This document shows positions 37,839-45,806 of a stretch of 64,000 nucleotides of DNA, piece by piece. The translations under genes were made by a program, and so were the position numbers. Position 1 is the stretch's first letter, and the number at the start of each line of letters is the position of its first letter. The stretch is from Acidobacteriota bacterium (GTDB lineage Bacteria; Acidobacteriota; Aminicenantia; Aminicenantales; Saccharicenantaceae). The notes under the pieces were generated by a model, which saw only the letters and a program-made list of their open reading frames with translations, was not told the origin of the DNA and made no database searches. Location: positions 186,001 through 250,000 of the forward strand of contig JAKLEN010000003.1 of NCBI GenBank assembly GCA_022711665.1. Reading direction: 5' to 3'.

Positions 37839-37875
37839 TCCGGTGCGAGGGGCCTAGGCCCGGGGGAGGTCTTGC

Positions 37876-39108
37876 ATGGACGTCCAGCGCCTTCGTTTCT
37901 CCGCGATGTTCGCGGCCCTGACGCTCTCGATACTCGGTCTTGCGGCCTCGGCCGGGCCCCAGGACGCCGTCCCTTCGCCCGTGACCGTCGCCGTCCGCGT
38001 CCGCGACGCCGGGCGGTTCGTCGCCGGCCTGACCCTGTCGGATTTCGAGATCTCCGAGGACGGCGTCCCCCAGCGGCTCCAGGCCCTCTACCAGGTCGAC
38101 AAGAACGCGATCGTCCGGGAGGAAGGGGAGGCGGCCGCCGTCCGCCCCGCCGTGGCCCGGCGGTTCCACCTGCTCTTCCAGATGTACGACTACGATCCCA
38201 AGATCTCCCAGGCCCTGGACTATTTCTTCAGCAGCGTCCTCCTGCCCGGGGATTCCCTGGAGATCTACACGCCCGTGAACAGCTACCAGCTGACGGCCCA
38301 GGCCTTCGCCCGGAAGCCGAAAGACGTGCTGGCCAGGGAGACCAAGGACCTGGTCCGCAAGGACATCAACAAGGGCAACTTCGTCTACAAGGGCCTGCTC
38401 AAGGACCTTCGCCGCCTCGTCCAGGGCATCCAGCGCTCGAATCCGATGATCGTTCCCGGCGACGACGCCGAGGGGGGCATGGTCTCCGCCTTCTCCATGG
38501 AGCAGATCATGGACCAGTACCGGGACTCCCTGGCCAAGCTGGAGGCCCTGCAGAGGCTGGACCCGGACAAGATCGTCGGGTTCGCGCAGGCGATGAAGAA
38601 GCAGCCGGGAAGGAAGGTCCTCATCCTCTTCTACCAGCAGGAGTACCGGCCCGAGCTCAACCCCCGGGAGCTCAACACCCTCATCGACAACAACCAGGAC
38701 AACCAGAGCATCCTGGCCGACCTCCATGAGCTCTTCCAGGTCCATCACCGGGCCATCCCGATGGACGTGGATAGGATCGCCCAGGCGTATTGCGACTCCG
38801 GGGCCGACGTCGGCTTCCTCTTCATGAGGCGGACCCCGGAGAAGTTCGGCGGGGTGACCATGCGGGAGGAATCCGAGGACGTTTTCAAGCTCTTCTTCCG
38901 CATCGCCGAGGCCACGGGCGGCTTCGCCGGGACCACGCAGAACCCGCAGGCCGAGCTCAAGGGCGCGGTCGAGGCGATGGAAGCCTGCTACCTGCTCGCC
39001 TATACGCCGGGCCCGGCCGCGAAGGCCGGGTCGTTCAGGAGGATCGCCGTGGCGATCAAGGGGAAGCCCTTCAGGATCTCGTGCGGCCAGGGCTATTTCG
39101 CCCGCTAA
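37876..39108 (+). CDS. Secreted VWFA-related (acidobacterial-type) protein
   Basis: 410 residues. ATG 37876 follows GGAGG (37865-37869) by six bases. A signal peptide spans about 1-27. The segment VTVAVRVRDAGRFVAGLTLS followed by DFEISEDG is the hallmark of the 'VWFA-related Acidobacterial domain' family, which is abundant in Acidobacteriota. The von Willebrand A-like region extends from about 95 to 400, with YLLAYTPGP near the end as usual. The central part carries an unusual charged insertion (about 150-270) that breaks the domain. No MIDAS DxSxS motif is evident, so metal-dependent adhesion is doubtful. Function is unknown; it precedes the TonB receptor gene. Confidence 0.85.
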   Translation: MDVQRLRFSAMFAALTLSILGLAASAGPQDAVPSPVTVAVRVRDAGRFVAGLTLSDFEISEDGVPQRLQALYQVDKNAIVREEGEAAAVRPAVARRFHLLFQMYDYDPKISQALDYFFSSVLLPGDSLEIYTPVNSYQLTAQAFARKPKDVLARETKDLVRKDINKGNFVYKGLLKDLRRLVQGIQRSNPMIVPGDDAEGGMVSAFSMEQIMDQYRDSLAKLEALQRLDPDKIVGFAQAMKKQPGRKVLILFYQQEYRPELNPRELNTLIDNNQDNQSILADLHELFQVHHRAIPMDVDRIAQAYCDSGADVGFLFMRRTPEKFGGVTMREESEDVFKLFFRIAEATGGFAGTTQNPQAELKGAVEAMEACYLLAYTPGPAAKAGSFRRIAVAIKGKPFRISCGQGYFAR

Positions 39109-39133
39109 GCCGCCCCTCCGCCGTCCCGCCGAT

Positions 39134-39172
39134 ATATTCAATTATTCGTAGAAAATCCATAATTTTGAATAT
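39134..39172. repeat. AT-rich inverted repeat upstream of the TonB receptor gene
   Basis: ATATTCAA (39134-39141) and TTGAATAT (39165-39172) are perfect 8-bp inverted arms separated by 23 bp. They lie roughly 110-150 bp upstream of the transcription start predicted from the sigma-54-like element at 39259, the usual distance for an enhancer-binding-protein site. Confidence 0.4.
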
Positions 39173-39258
39173 TGTTCTCCAAACTTGCGTGTTCGTCAAC
39201 GCAGGCAATCGACAGATATTCCATATTTTAGCCCGATGACGGCAGCCTTCCGCCTCCC

Positions 39259-39274
39259 TGGCATGCTTATTGCA
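39259..39274 (+). promoter_or_regulatory. Sigma-54 (RpoN)-type -24/-12 promoter
   Basis: TGGCATGCTTATTGCA fits the RpoN consensus TGGCAC-N5-TTGCA with one mismatch and exact spacing. Transcription would begin near 39285, giving a leader of about 118 bases before the TTG start of the TonB receptor gene. Confidence 0.55.
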
Positions 39275-39310
39275 CCAACCGGTGGCAACTCAAGCAGAAA
39301 AGAGGTGAGA

Positions 39311-39373
39311 ATGAAGGGGAATTCTCTCCTAAAAATCGGTACAGGCAGGAGTGGGCCGCCACTCCAGGGTTAG
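39311..39373 (+). CDS. Possible 20-codon leader ORF
   Basis: ATG 39311 is preceded by AGGTGA and opens a frame of 20 codons ending TAG 39371-39373, in the leader of the TonB receptor mRNA and 29 bases before its TTG start. Its second half spans a 7-bp stem-loop (39348-39365: GGAGTGG, loop GCCG, CCACTCC). It could be a leader peptide coupling translation to receptor expression, or chance. The encoded peptide, MKGNSLLKIGTGRSGPPLQG, is not recognisable. Confidence 0.25.
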   Translation: MKGNSLLKIGTGRSGPPLQG

Positions 39374-39402
39374 GAAAGCACCCAACAAATCTAGGAGGGA
39401 AA

Positions 39403-42400
39403 TTGAAGAAGAGTCTGGTATTGCTTTCCGTTCTTTTCCTTTCCGTGGCCGCCATGGCCCAGGTGCGCACCGGCACCATCTACGGCACGGTCACCGACGC
39501 CCAGGGCTCGCCTTTGCCCGGCGTCGCCGTGACCCTGACATCGTCCTACGGCGCGCCGTTCACCATGGTCACCGACGATCTGGGCAAGTACAGGTTCCCG
39601 GCCCTGGTGCCGAGCTCCTCGTACGTCCTGACGGCCGAGCTTCAGGGATTCAAGAAGCAGGAAAGGACGGGTATCGTCGTCGTCCTCGGCCAGCAGTCGA
39701 AGATCGACCTGGTCATGGAACAGGGCACGCTCGAGGAACAGGTGACCGTCGTCGCCGTTACGCCGACGGTCGACGCCAAGAAGACCGCGGTCAGCAAGAA
39801 CGTCACCCAGGAGATCCTGCAGGGGCTGCCAACGTCCCGTGATCCCTGGAACGTCATGCAGATGGCGCCTTCCATCATCATGGACCGCGAGAACGTCGGC
39901 GGCAGCGAGTCCGGCCAGCAGGCCAGCTACGTGGCCAAGGGCGACTCGAGCGCCGGCGGGAACAACGTCTGGTCGGTCGACGGCGTCGTCGTCACCGACC
40001 CGGCGGCCATCGGCGCTTCCCCGATCTACTGGGACTTCGACTCGTTCGAGGAAATGAATGTCATCACCGGCGGCGCGGACGTCACCGTGCAGACGGGCGG
40101 CATCGCCCTGAACATGGTCACCCGCCGCGGCGGCAACAAGGTCAGCTTCGGAGGCCGCTTCTATCTCACCGACGGCCAGTTCCAGGCGAAATATTCCGCC
40201 GAGAAGCTGGCGGAAAAGGGCGTCTCCGGCTACAACAAGATCAATCAGATCAAGGATTTCGGCTTCAACGTCGGCGGCCCTGTCATCAAGGACAAGGCCT
40301 GGCTCTGGGGCTCCTACGGCGTCCAGGACATCAACTCCCTGGCCATCACCGGCGCCCCGGTCAAGCCGATCATCACCGACTATAACTTCAAACTGAACCT
40401 GCAGGTCATCCCCTCGAACCGCTTCGAGGCGCTGTACATCGCCGGGGCCAAGCAGTTCATCGGGCGGTCCATCTCCCAGTCGTTCCCCGAAGGCTACGAC
40501 CAGGACAGCCCCTACCACTTCGGCGACCCGGTCCTCAAGCTCCAGGACGAGCAGATGATCGGCAACGACCTGCTGATCTCGGGCAAGTTCGCCTGGATGG
40601 ACGCGTCGTTCCAGCTGATCCCGCACAGCGATCCCGACCAGACGAAGCTCATGCAGTATGACGCGACCAACGACATCACCTACGACAATCGCTACTACAT
40701 CACTGGCCGGCCGATGTACGACTACAACCTGGCCGTGCAGTACTACAACGACAAGCTGTTCGGCGTCAGCCACGAGATCAAGCTGGGCGTCGAGTACTCG
40801 ACCCGGCGGGTCACGACCGACTCCACCGCCCCGGGGAACATCACCCGGGAGTACAACCTGAACTGGGCGGATGTCGACCCGGCCGGCGAGGGCAACCCGC
40901 AGTTCACGCCGGACATGGAACACTGGTACATCTATTCCCAGTACAACCTGGACTACAGCGTCAAGCAGATGACGGCCTTCCTCCAGGATACGATCACGGC
41001 CGGCCGCTTCAATATCATGCTGGGCGCGCGCTACGACCACCAGGTGCCCATCGTCAACGAGGCCATTTCGGCCACCGTCACCGACCACCCGAACTGGACG
41101 ACCTACTTCGCCTCCGACACGGCCGCGGCCCTGAAGAGCTTCATGCCCGGGACCGTCCAGCCCTACACCAAGCCCGACTACCGCTGGAACGTCTTCTCGC
41201 CCCGCCTGGGCATCACCTACGACCTCTTCGGCACCGGCAAGACCATCCTCAAGCTGAGCGGCTCGATGTACGGCGACTTCATGGGCACGGGCTCCTCGTC
41301 CTATCTCTTCACCGGTTACGGCGTGTACTGGGCCTACATGGGCTGGTACTGGCTGGACGGTTTCGAGGGCTGGGACGGGAACACCCCCATCATCGGCGCG
41401 AGGGACGGCCGGCAGCAGATGGGCGAGATGATGGTTCCCGATCCATCGACCTACGGTTACACGCCCCTGTTCGTGGACGGCGCCGTCAATCCGGCCATCG
41501 CCGACCCCTACGGCGCTTTCAACGGCTCCAATTGGTGGGGCTTCACCCCTTACAGCTCGACGCCCGGCGCCACGAACTTCACCGTGGATTCGAACGCCAC
41601 GTCCAGCCGGACCTATGAAGCCCTGTTCACGATCGACCACGAGCTCCTGGCGGACTTCAGCGTCGGCTTGAACGCCACCTACAGGAAGTACAATCACTTC
41701 AGCTGGGATCCCGCCTACTACACGGACGGCGCTTACGGGGATTATCGGATCGATGGTCAGAGCGTCATCCTGGATTACAACGCCTACGAGGTCGCCGGGA
41801 CGATCCCGACCACGATCGAGCTCCCGGACGAAACGACCATCAGCACGGGCGAGGCCGGCGGGAAGAGCTACTACCTGCGGAGCCCCGGCTACGGCTACAC
41901 CCCCTACCAGCGCCACATGCTCAACACGAACTACGAGACGTTCTGGGGCGTCGACCTGGTCTTCAACAAGCGGCTGTCCAACAAGTGGATGATGGACGGC
42001 TCGATCTCCTACATGGACCAGAAATACCATTACGGCAACGGCTACCAGAACCCGACCAACCTCTGGGCCCTCGACGGCAAGGTCTATGCCCCCAACGTCG
42101 GCGGCGCCTCGGGCAAGATCAACCAGTACATCTTCTCCCACTGGATGCTCAAGCTCGAAGGCCTGTACCAGCTGCCCATGGACTTCAACGTGTCCTTCAC
42201 CTTCAACGCCCGGGCCGGCCATCTCATCCCCCACTACATCAACAGCTTCGTCAACCGCCAGTGGACCAACCCCTACGGCCGCAGCACCAGCGTCTACCTG
42301 GACACCTTCGGCACCGAGAAGCTCCCGAACTTCTACCAGCTGAACTTCCGCGTCGAGAAGCTGATCAAGCTCGGCGACACGGGCAAGATCTACCTCATGG

Positions 42401-42579
42401 CGGACATCTTCAACGTGTTCAACAGCTCCATCATCAACCGGCGCTACGACCGGCGTGAGGGCGACTACTACATCAACGCCGACAGCAGCACCACCTTCTC
42501 CGCTTACGCCAACAACTACAGGGTGAACGAGTTGCTGAACCCCCGCATCATGCGGCTCGGCATCCGGTTCCAGTTCTAA
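39403..42579 (+). CDS. TonB-dependent receptor, Oar-like, with carboxypeptidase-regulatory domain
   Basis: 1058-residue outer-membrane receptor for energy-dependent uptake of a large substrate. The start is TTG 39403 after AGGAGG (39393-39398); it gives a standard signal peptide (MKKSLVLLSVLFLSVAAMAQ). Residues about 22-110 form a CarboxypepD_reg beta-sandwich (GTIYGTVTDAQGSPLPGVAV). A plug domain with NNVWSVDGVVVTDP follows (about 115-240), then a 22-strand-type barrel ending RLGIRFQF, the terminal Phe being the BAM signal. No SusD partner is next to it, as usual for Oar-type receptors. It is probably the transporter for peptides or oligosaccharides produced by the surrounding hydrolases, which is inference. 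A hairpin terminator follows directly. Confidence 0.93.
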   Translation: MKKSLVLLSVLFLSVAAMAQVRTGTIYGTVTDAQGSPLPGVAVTLTSSYGAPFTMVTDDLGKYRFPALVPSSSYVLTAELQGFKKQERTGIVVVLGQQSKIDLVMEQGTLEEQVTVVAVTPTVDAKKTAVSKNVTQEILQGLPTSRDPWNVMQMAPSIIMDRENVGGSESGQQASYVAKGDSSAGGNNVWSVDGVVVTDPAAIGASPIYWDFDSFEEMNVITGGADVTVQTGGIALNMVTRRGGNKVSFGGRFYLTDGQFQAKYSAEKLAEKGVSGYNKINQIKDFGFNVGGPVIKDKAWLWGSYGVQDINSLAITGAPVKPIITDYNFKLNLQVIPSNRFEALYIAGAKQFIGRSISQSFPEGYDQDSPYHFGDPVLKLQDEQMIGNDLLISGKFAWMDASFQLIPHSDPDQTKLMQYDATNDITYDNRYYITGRPMYDYNLAVQYYNDKLFGVSHEIKLGVEYSTRRVTTDSTAPGNITREYNLNWADVDPAGEGNPQFTPDMEHWYIYSQYNLDYSVKQMTAFLQDTITAGRFNIMLGARYDHQVPIVNEAISATVTDHPNWTTYFASDTAAALKSFMPGTVQPYTKPDYRWNVFSPRLGITYDLFGTGKTILKLSGSMYGDFMGTGSSSYLFTGYGVYWAYMGWYWLDGFEGWDGNTPIIGARDGRQQMGEMMVPDPSTYGYTPLFVDGAVNPAIADPYGAFNGSNWWGFTPYSSTPGATNFTVDSNATSSRTYEALFTIDHELLADFSVGLNATYRKYNHFSWDPAYYTDGAYGDYRIDGQSVILDYNAYEVAGTIPTTIELPDETTISTGEAGGKSYYLRSPGYGYTPYQRHMLNTNYETFWGVDLVFNKRLSNKWMMDGSISYMDQKYHYGNGYQNPTNLWALDGKVYAPNVGGASGKINQYIFSHWMLKLEGLYQLPMDFNVSFTFNARAGHLIPHYINSFVNRQWTNPYGRSTSVYLDTFGTEKLPNFYQLNFRVEKLIKLGDTGKIYLMADIFNVFNSSIINRRYDRREGDYYINADSSTTFSAYANNYRVNELLNPRIMRLGIRFQF

Positions 42580-42606
42580 GCGGAGTTCGCGCAGAAGCAG
42601 ATGCTC

Positions 42607-42643
42607 AAAGCCCCTCCCCCCCCGCGGGGGAGGGGCTTTTCTC
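42607..42643 (+). terminator. Rho-independent terminator after the TonB receptor gene
   Basis: A 14-bp perfect stem, AAAGCCCCTCCCCC (42607-42620) with its complement (42626-42639) around a 5-base loop, is followed by a short pyrimidine tract. It starts 27 bases after the receptor stop. Confidence 0.8.
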
Positions 42644-42693
42644 TCCCGGAAAGTGATAGAATGAACGGCGATGCCCCGAGGAGCGAGCGGCCC

Positions 42694-44814
42694 ATGAGTC
42701 GTCCGGGGAGCCGCGGCCCGGCCCGGCCGGCCCTGGCCGCCGGTCTGGCGCTGGCCGCGTTCCTGCAGCTGGCCGCGGCCCCGGCCCGGCCGAACCTGCT
42801 CCTCGTCACCGTCGATACGCTGCGGCCGGACCGGCTGGGCTGCTACGGCTCGTCCCATCTCCAGACCCCGGCCATCGACCGGCTGGCCGCCTCCGGCGTT
42901 CTCTTCGCCCGGGCCTTCGCCCACGCCCCGCTGACGCTCCCGTCCCACGCCTCGATCCTCCTGGGGACGACCCCGCTTTCCCACGGCGTCCATGACAACG
43001 GCAACTTCCGGGTCCCCGACGGACTCCCCGGACTGGCCGGGCATCTGAAGGACCGGGGCTACGCGACGGGCGCCTTCATCGGCGCCTTCCCGCTGGACGC
43101 CCGCTTCGGCCTGGACCGCGGCTTCGACGTCTACGACCAGAGCTATGGGTCCGGCACCGGCCTGGATTTCCAGTTCGTCGAACGCCGGGCCGAGGCCGTG
43201 GTGGCCGCCGCCCTGGCCTGGCTCGAGGGGCGGGCCGGGCCCTGGTTCGCCTGGATCCATGTCTTCGACCCCCACCAGCCCTACGCCCCGCCCGCGCCGT
43301 TCGCGGACAGGCACAAGGACGATCCGTACAGCGGCGAGGTGGCCTACGTCGACGCTTCGCTGGCCGGGCTCTTCGCTTTCCTCGACGACTCGCGGCAGGC
43401 CGCCTCGACCGTCGTCGTCCTGACCGGCGACCACGGCCAGTCGCTCGGCGAGCACGGCGAGACGACCCACGGCTATTTCGCCTACAACGCGACGCTCTGG
43501 GTGCCGCTCATCATCGCCGGGCCGGGCGTCAGGCCGGGCCGCGTCGAAGCGAACGTCTGTCACATCGATATCTTCCCGACCGTGTGCGACCTCCTCGGCC
43601 TGCCCCGGCCGTCCTTTCTCCAGGGCCTCTCGCTCCGCCCGGCGATGCAGGGCCGGGAGGCGGCGGCCCTGGCGGCCCGGCCGATCTACTTCGAATCGCT
43701 CTACGCCTACTACCGGCGCGGCTGGGCGCCGCTGCGGGGCTTCATCGAGGGCCGGCGGAAGTTCATCGATCTGCCCTTGCCGGAGGTCTACGACATCGGA
43801 GAGGATTTCGCCGAGGCCAGGAACCTGGCCGGCCCGGACGCGGCCGCGGAGCGGGCCAGGCTGGCGCGCCTGGTCGCGGCCGGGGCCGGGACGGAGGCCG
43901 CCGCTAAGCCCCAGCTGGGCGCGGCCGCCCGGGAAAAGCTCCAGAGCCTGGGCTATGTCGGCGGCTACCGGCCGCCGGCCAAGGTCGACTTCGGGCCGGA
44001 GGACGACCTCAAGACGCTCCTCCCGTTCAACAGGAAGTTCGAGCAGGCCCAGGACCTCTACTTCCGCGGCCAGGTCGAGCCGAGCATCTCGCTCCTCCGC
44101 GAGCTCGTCCGGGACCGCCCCGATTTCGACAATCCCTATCTCTTCCTTGTGACCGTCTACGAGAAGGCGGGCCGGCTGGCCGAGGCGGAGGCCATCTTGA
44201 AAAAGGGCGCCGCGGCCAATCCCCGCAACTACAAGCTGGCCATCGAGCGCGGCATCGTCCTGGCGGAGATGGGGCGGAACGACGAGGCCGTGGCCGTGCT
44301 CGACCGGGCCGCGGCCATCATCGATTGGGACCCGGAGCTCTGGAACTACCTGGGCGTGGCCTATTGGAACAAGGGGGACCTCGACCGGGCCATGGAGGCC
44401 TACGAGCGGGCCCTGGCGCTCGACCCCCGTTATGCCGCCGTGCTCTCCAACCTGGGCACGGCCCAGGCGGCGCTGTCCATGCGGACCAAGGACGCGGCCC
44501 TGCTCCGCCGGGCCATGGACTCCTTCAAGCGGGCCCTCGAGGCCGATCCGCGGGACGCCTCCGCCTACAATGGACTGGGCGCCGCCTACCGCCTGCTGGG
44601 GGACGTGGAGGCCGCCATCTCGTGCTTCGAGCAGGCCCTGGCCCTCGAGCCCGGGCACATGCAGGCCCTTTACAACCTGGGCACGGCCTGCTTAGACAAG
44701 GGCGACAAGGCCGGGGCCCTGGCCCGGCTCGCCGAGTACAAGGAGCGCTACGGCAAGACCCTGCCGGACAAGGACAAGGCCGCCCTGGACGCCCTGATGG
44801 AGCGGTGCCGGTAG
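42694..44814 (+). CDS. Sulfatase-superfamily hydrolase/transferase fused to TPR repeats
   Basis: 706 residues from ATG 42694, with GAGGAG (42678-42683) ten bases upstream; ATG 42661 is an alternative with a poor ribosome site. Signal peptide about 1-30. The alkaline-phosphatase-superfamily domain (about 30-400) starts NLLLVTVDTLRPDRLGCYG and has VVLTGDHGQSLGEHGETTHG. At the nucleophile site it reads LTLPSHASILLG, so Thr81 replaces Cys and His replaces the Arg of C-x-P-x-R. It cannot be a formylglycine sulfatase; phosphoethanolamine/phosphoglycerol transfer or phosphodiester cleavage is more likely. Residues about 440-700 are TPR repeats (WNYLGVAYWNKGDLDRAMEA). Two TPR-containing genes follow. 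Confidence 0.85.
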   Translation: MSRPGSRGPARPALAAGLALAAFLQLAAAPARPNLLLVTVDTLRPDRLGCYGSSHLQTPAIDRLAASGVLFARAFAHAPLTLPSHASILLGTTPLSHGVHDNGNFRVPDGLPGLAGHLKDRGYATGAFIGAFPLDARFGLDRGFDVYDQSYGSGTGLDFQFVERRAEAVVAAALAWLEGRAGPWFAWIHVFDPHQPYAPPAPFADRHKDDPYSGEVAYVDASLAGLFAFLDDSRQAASTVVVLTGDHGQSLGEHGETTHGYFAYNATLWVPLIIAGPGVRPGRVEANVCHIDIFPTVCDLLGLPRPSFLQGLSLRPAMQGREAAALAARPIYFESLYAYYRRGWAPLRGFIEGRRKFIDLPLPEVYDIGEDFAEARNLAGPDAAAERARLARLVAAGAGTEAAAKPQLGAAAREKLQSLGYVGGYRPPAKVDFGPEDDLKTLLPFNRKFEQAQDLYFRGQVEPSISLLRELVRDRPDFDNPYLFLVTVYEKAGRLAEAEAILKKGAAANPRNYKLAIERGIVLAEMGRNDEAVAVLDRAAAIIDWDPELWNYLGVAYWNKGDLDRAMEAYERALALDPRYAAVLSNLGTAQAALSMRTKDAALLRRAMDSFKRALEADPRDASAYNGLGAAYRLLGDVEAAISCFEQALALEPGHMQALYNLGTACLDKGDKAGALARLAEYKERYGKTLPDKDKAALDALMERCR

Positions 44815-44878
44815 GACTTTAACACGCGTCGATCCCTATGCTAAGATATCGCGACAGCGCGTCATCCGGAGGACCGAT

Positions 44879-45793
44879 ATGAAAAAAGCCCTCATGATCG
44901 CCCTCTGCATCCTCACGGCCGCCATGGCCCTGCCCGCCCAGGAATGGAAGGGGCAGGGACGGATCCCCGGCATCGTCGTCGACGAACAGGGCCAGCCCGT
45001 CGAGGGGGTCCGGGTCAAGCTCTTCTGCCCGAAGTTCGAGGGGGGCTTCGAGACGAAGACGGGCAAGGACGGCAAATGGCTCGGCGCCTGGATGCGCAGC
45101 GGGCTGTGGAACATCGATTTCGACAAGATCGGCTATTCACCCGTTCATAAATCGCTGCAGATGAACCAGTTCGAGAAGTACAAGGAGATGACGGTGGTCA
45201 TGCGCAAGATCGAGGGCCTGGTCGTCAACGACGACATGAAGAAGGACCTCACGGCCGCCAACGATCTCTACGACAAGAAAGATTACGCCGCGGCCATCGA
45301 GGCCTACAAGGCCTTCCTGGCCAAGTTCCCCGACGCCTACTTCGTCTGGCGGAATATCGGCAACAGCTACTTCGTCCAGGAGAAGTACGACGAGGCCGAG
45401 ACGGCCTATAAGGAGGTCCTGGCCAGGGACCCGAACGACGCCGAGGCCGCGATCAGCATCGGCAACTGCCGCTCCAACAGCGGCGACACCGACGGGGCCC
45501 TGGAATGGTACGGCAAGGTTTCCCTGGACAAGATCAACGACGCCAACCTCCTTTATTCCGTCGGCCTGACCTATTTCAAGACGCAGAAGCTGGCCGAGGC
45601 CGCGGCCTGTTTCGAGAAGGCGGTCGGGCTCGACGGGAGCCAGACCGACGCGCTCTATCAGCTCGGCATCACCTACACGGCCCTGCAGGAGAAGGCCAAG
45701 GCCATCGCCACGTTCGAGAAATATCTCCAGGCCGACCCCGACTCGGAACGGTCCGCGCAGGTCCGGAGTTACCTGGATTATCTCAAGAAATAG
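44879..45793 (+). CDS. Secreted TPR protein with carboxypeptidase-regulatory-like domain
   Basis: 304 residues with a signal peptide (KKALMIALCILTAAMALPAQ). Residues about 27-110 form a CarboxypepD_reg-like beta-sandwich (GRIPGIVVDEQGQPVEGVRV); such modules also occur on the receptor upstream. Residues about 120-300 hold five or so TPR units (YDKKDYAAAIEAYKAFLAKF, ALYQLGITYTALQEKAKAIA). It is likely a periplasmic scaffold with no catalytic residues. GGAGG lies eight bases before ATG 44879. It lies 13 bp before the GWxTD gene and probably shares its transcript. Arrangement TPR-sulfatase / TPR / GWxTD-TPR suggests one functional set of envelope proteins. Confidence 0.85.
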   Translation: MKKALMIALCILTAAMALPAQEWKGQGRIPGIVVDEQGQPVEGVRVKLFCPKFEGGFETKTGKDGKWLGAWMRSGLWNIDFDKIGYSPVHKSLQMNQFEKYKEMTVVMRKIEGLVVNDDMKKDLTAANDLYDKKDYAAAIEAYKAFLAKFPDAYFVWRNIGNSYFVQEKYDEAETAYKEVLARDPNDAEAAISIGNCRSNSGDTDGALEWYGKVSLDKINDANLLYSVGLTYFKTQKLAEAAACFEKAVGLDGSQTDALYQLGITYTALQEKAKAIATFEKYLQADPDSERSAQVRSYLDYLKK

Positions 45794-45806
45794 CGGATTC
45801 GAGGCC

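Noticed and set aside
39281..39402. Possible riboswitch (cobalamin or cyclic-di-GMP type) in the receptor leader
   Set aside because: I looked for the conserved cores and found only a simple hairpin.
42601..42693. Extended N-terminus of the TPR-sulfatase protein
   Set aside because: Includes the terminator hairpin of the receptor gene; ATG 42694 has a better ribosome site and signal peptide.
39391..44658. A very long open frame (1755 codons) on the minus strand opposite the TonB receptor and TPR-sulfatase genes
   Set aside because: It mirrors two clear plus-strand genes. In GC-rich DNA stops are rare in the antisense frame, and its product is low-complexity Val/Gly/Asp/Arg sequence without motifs.
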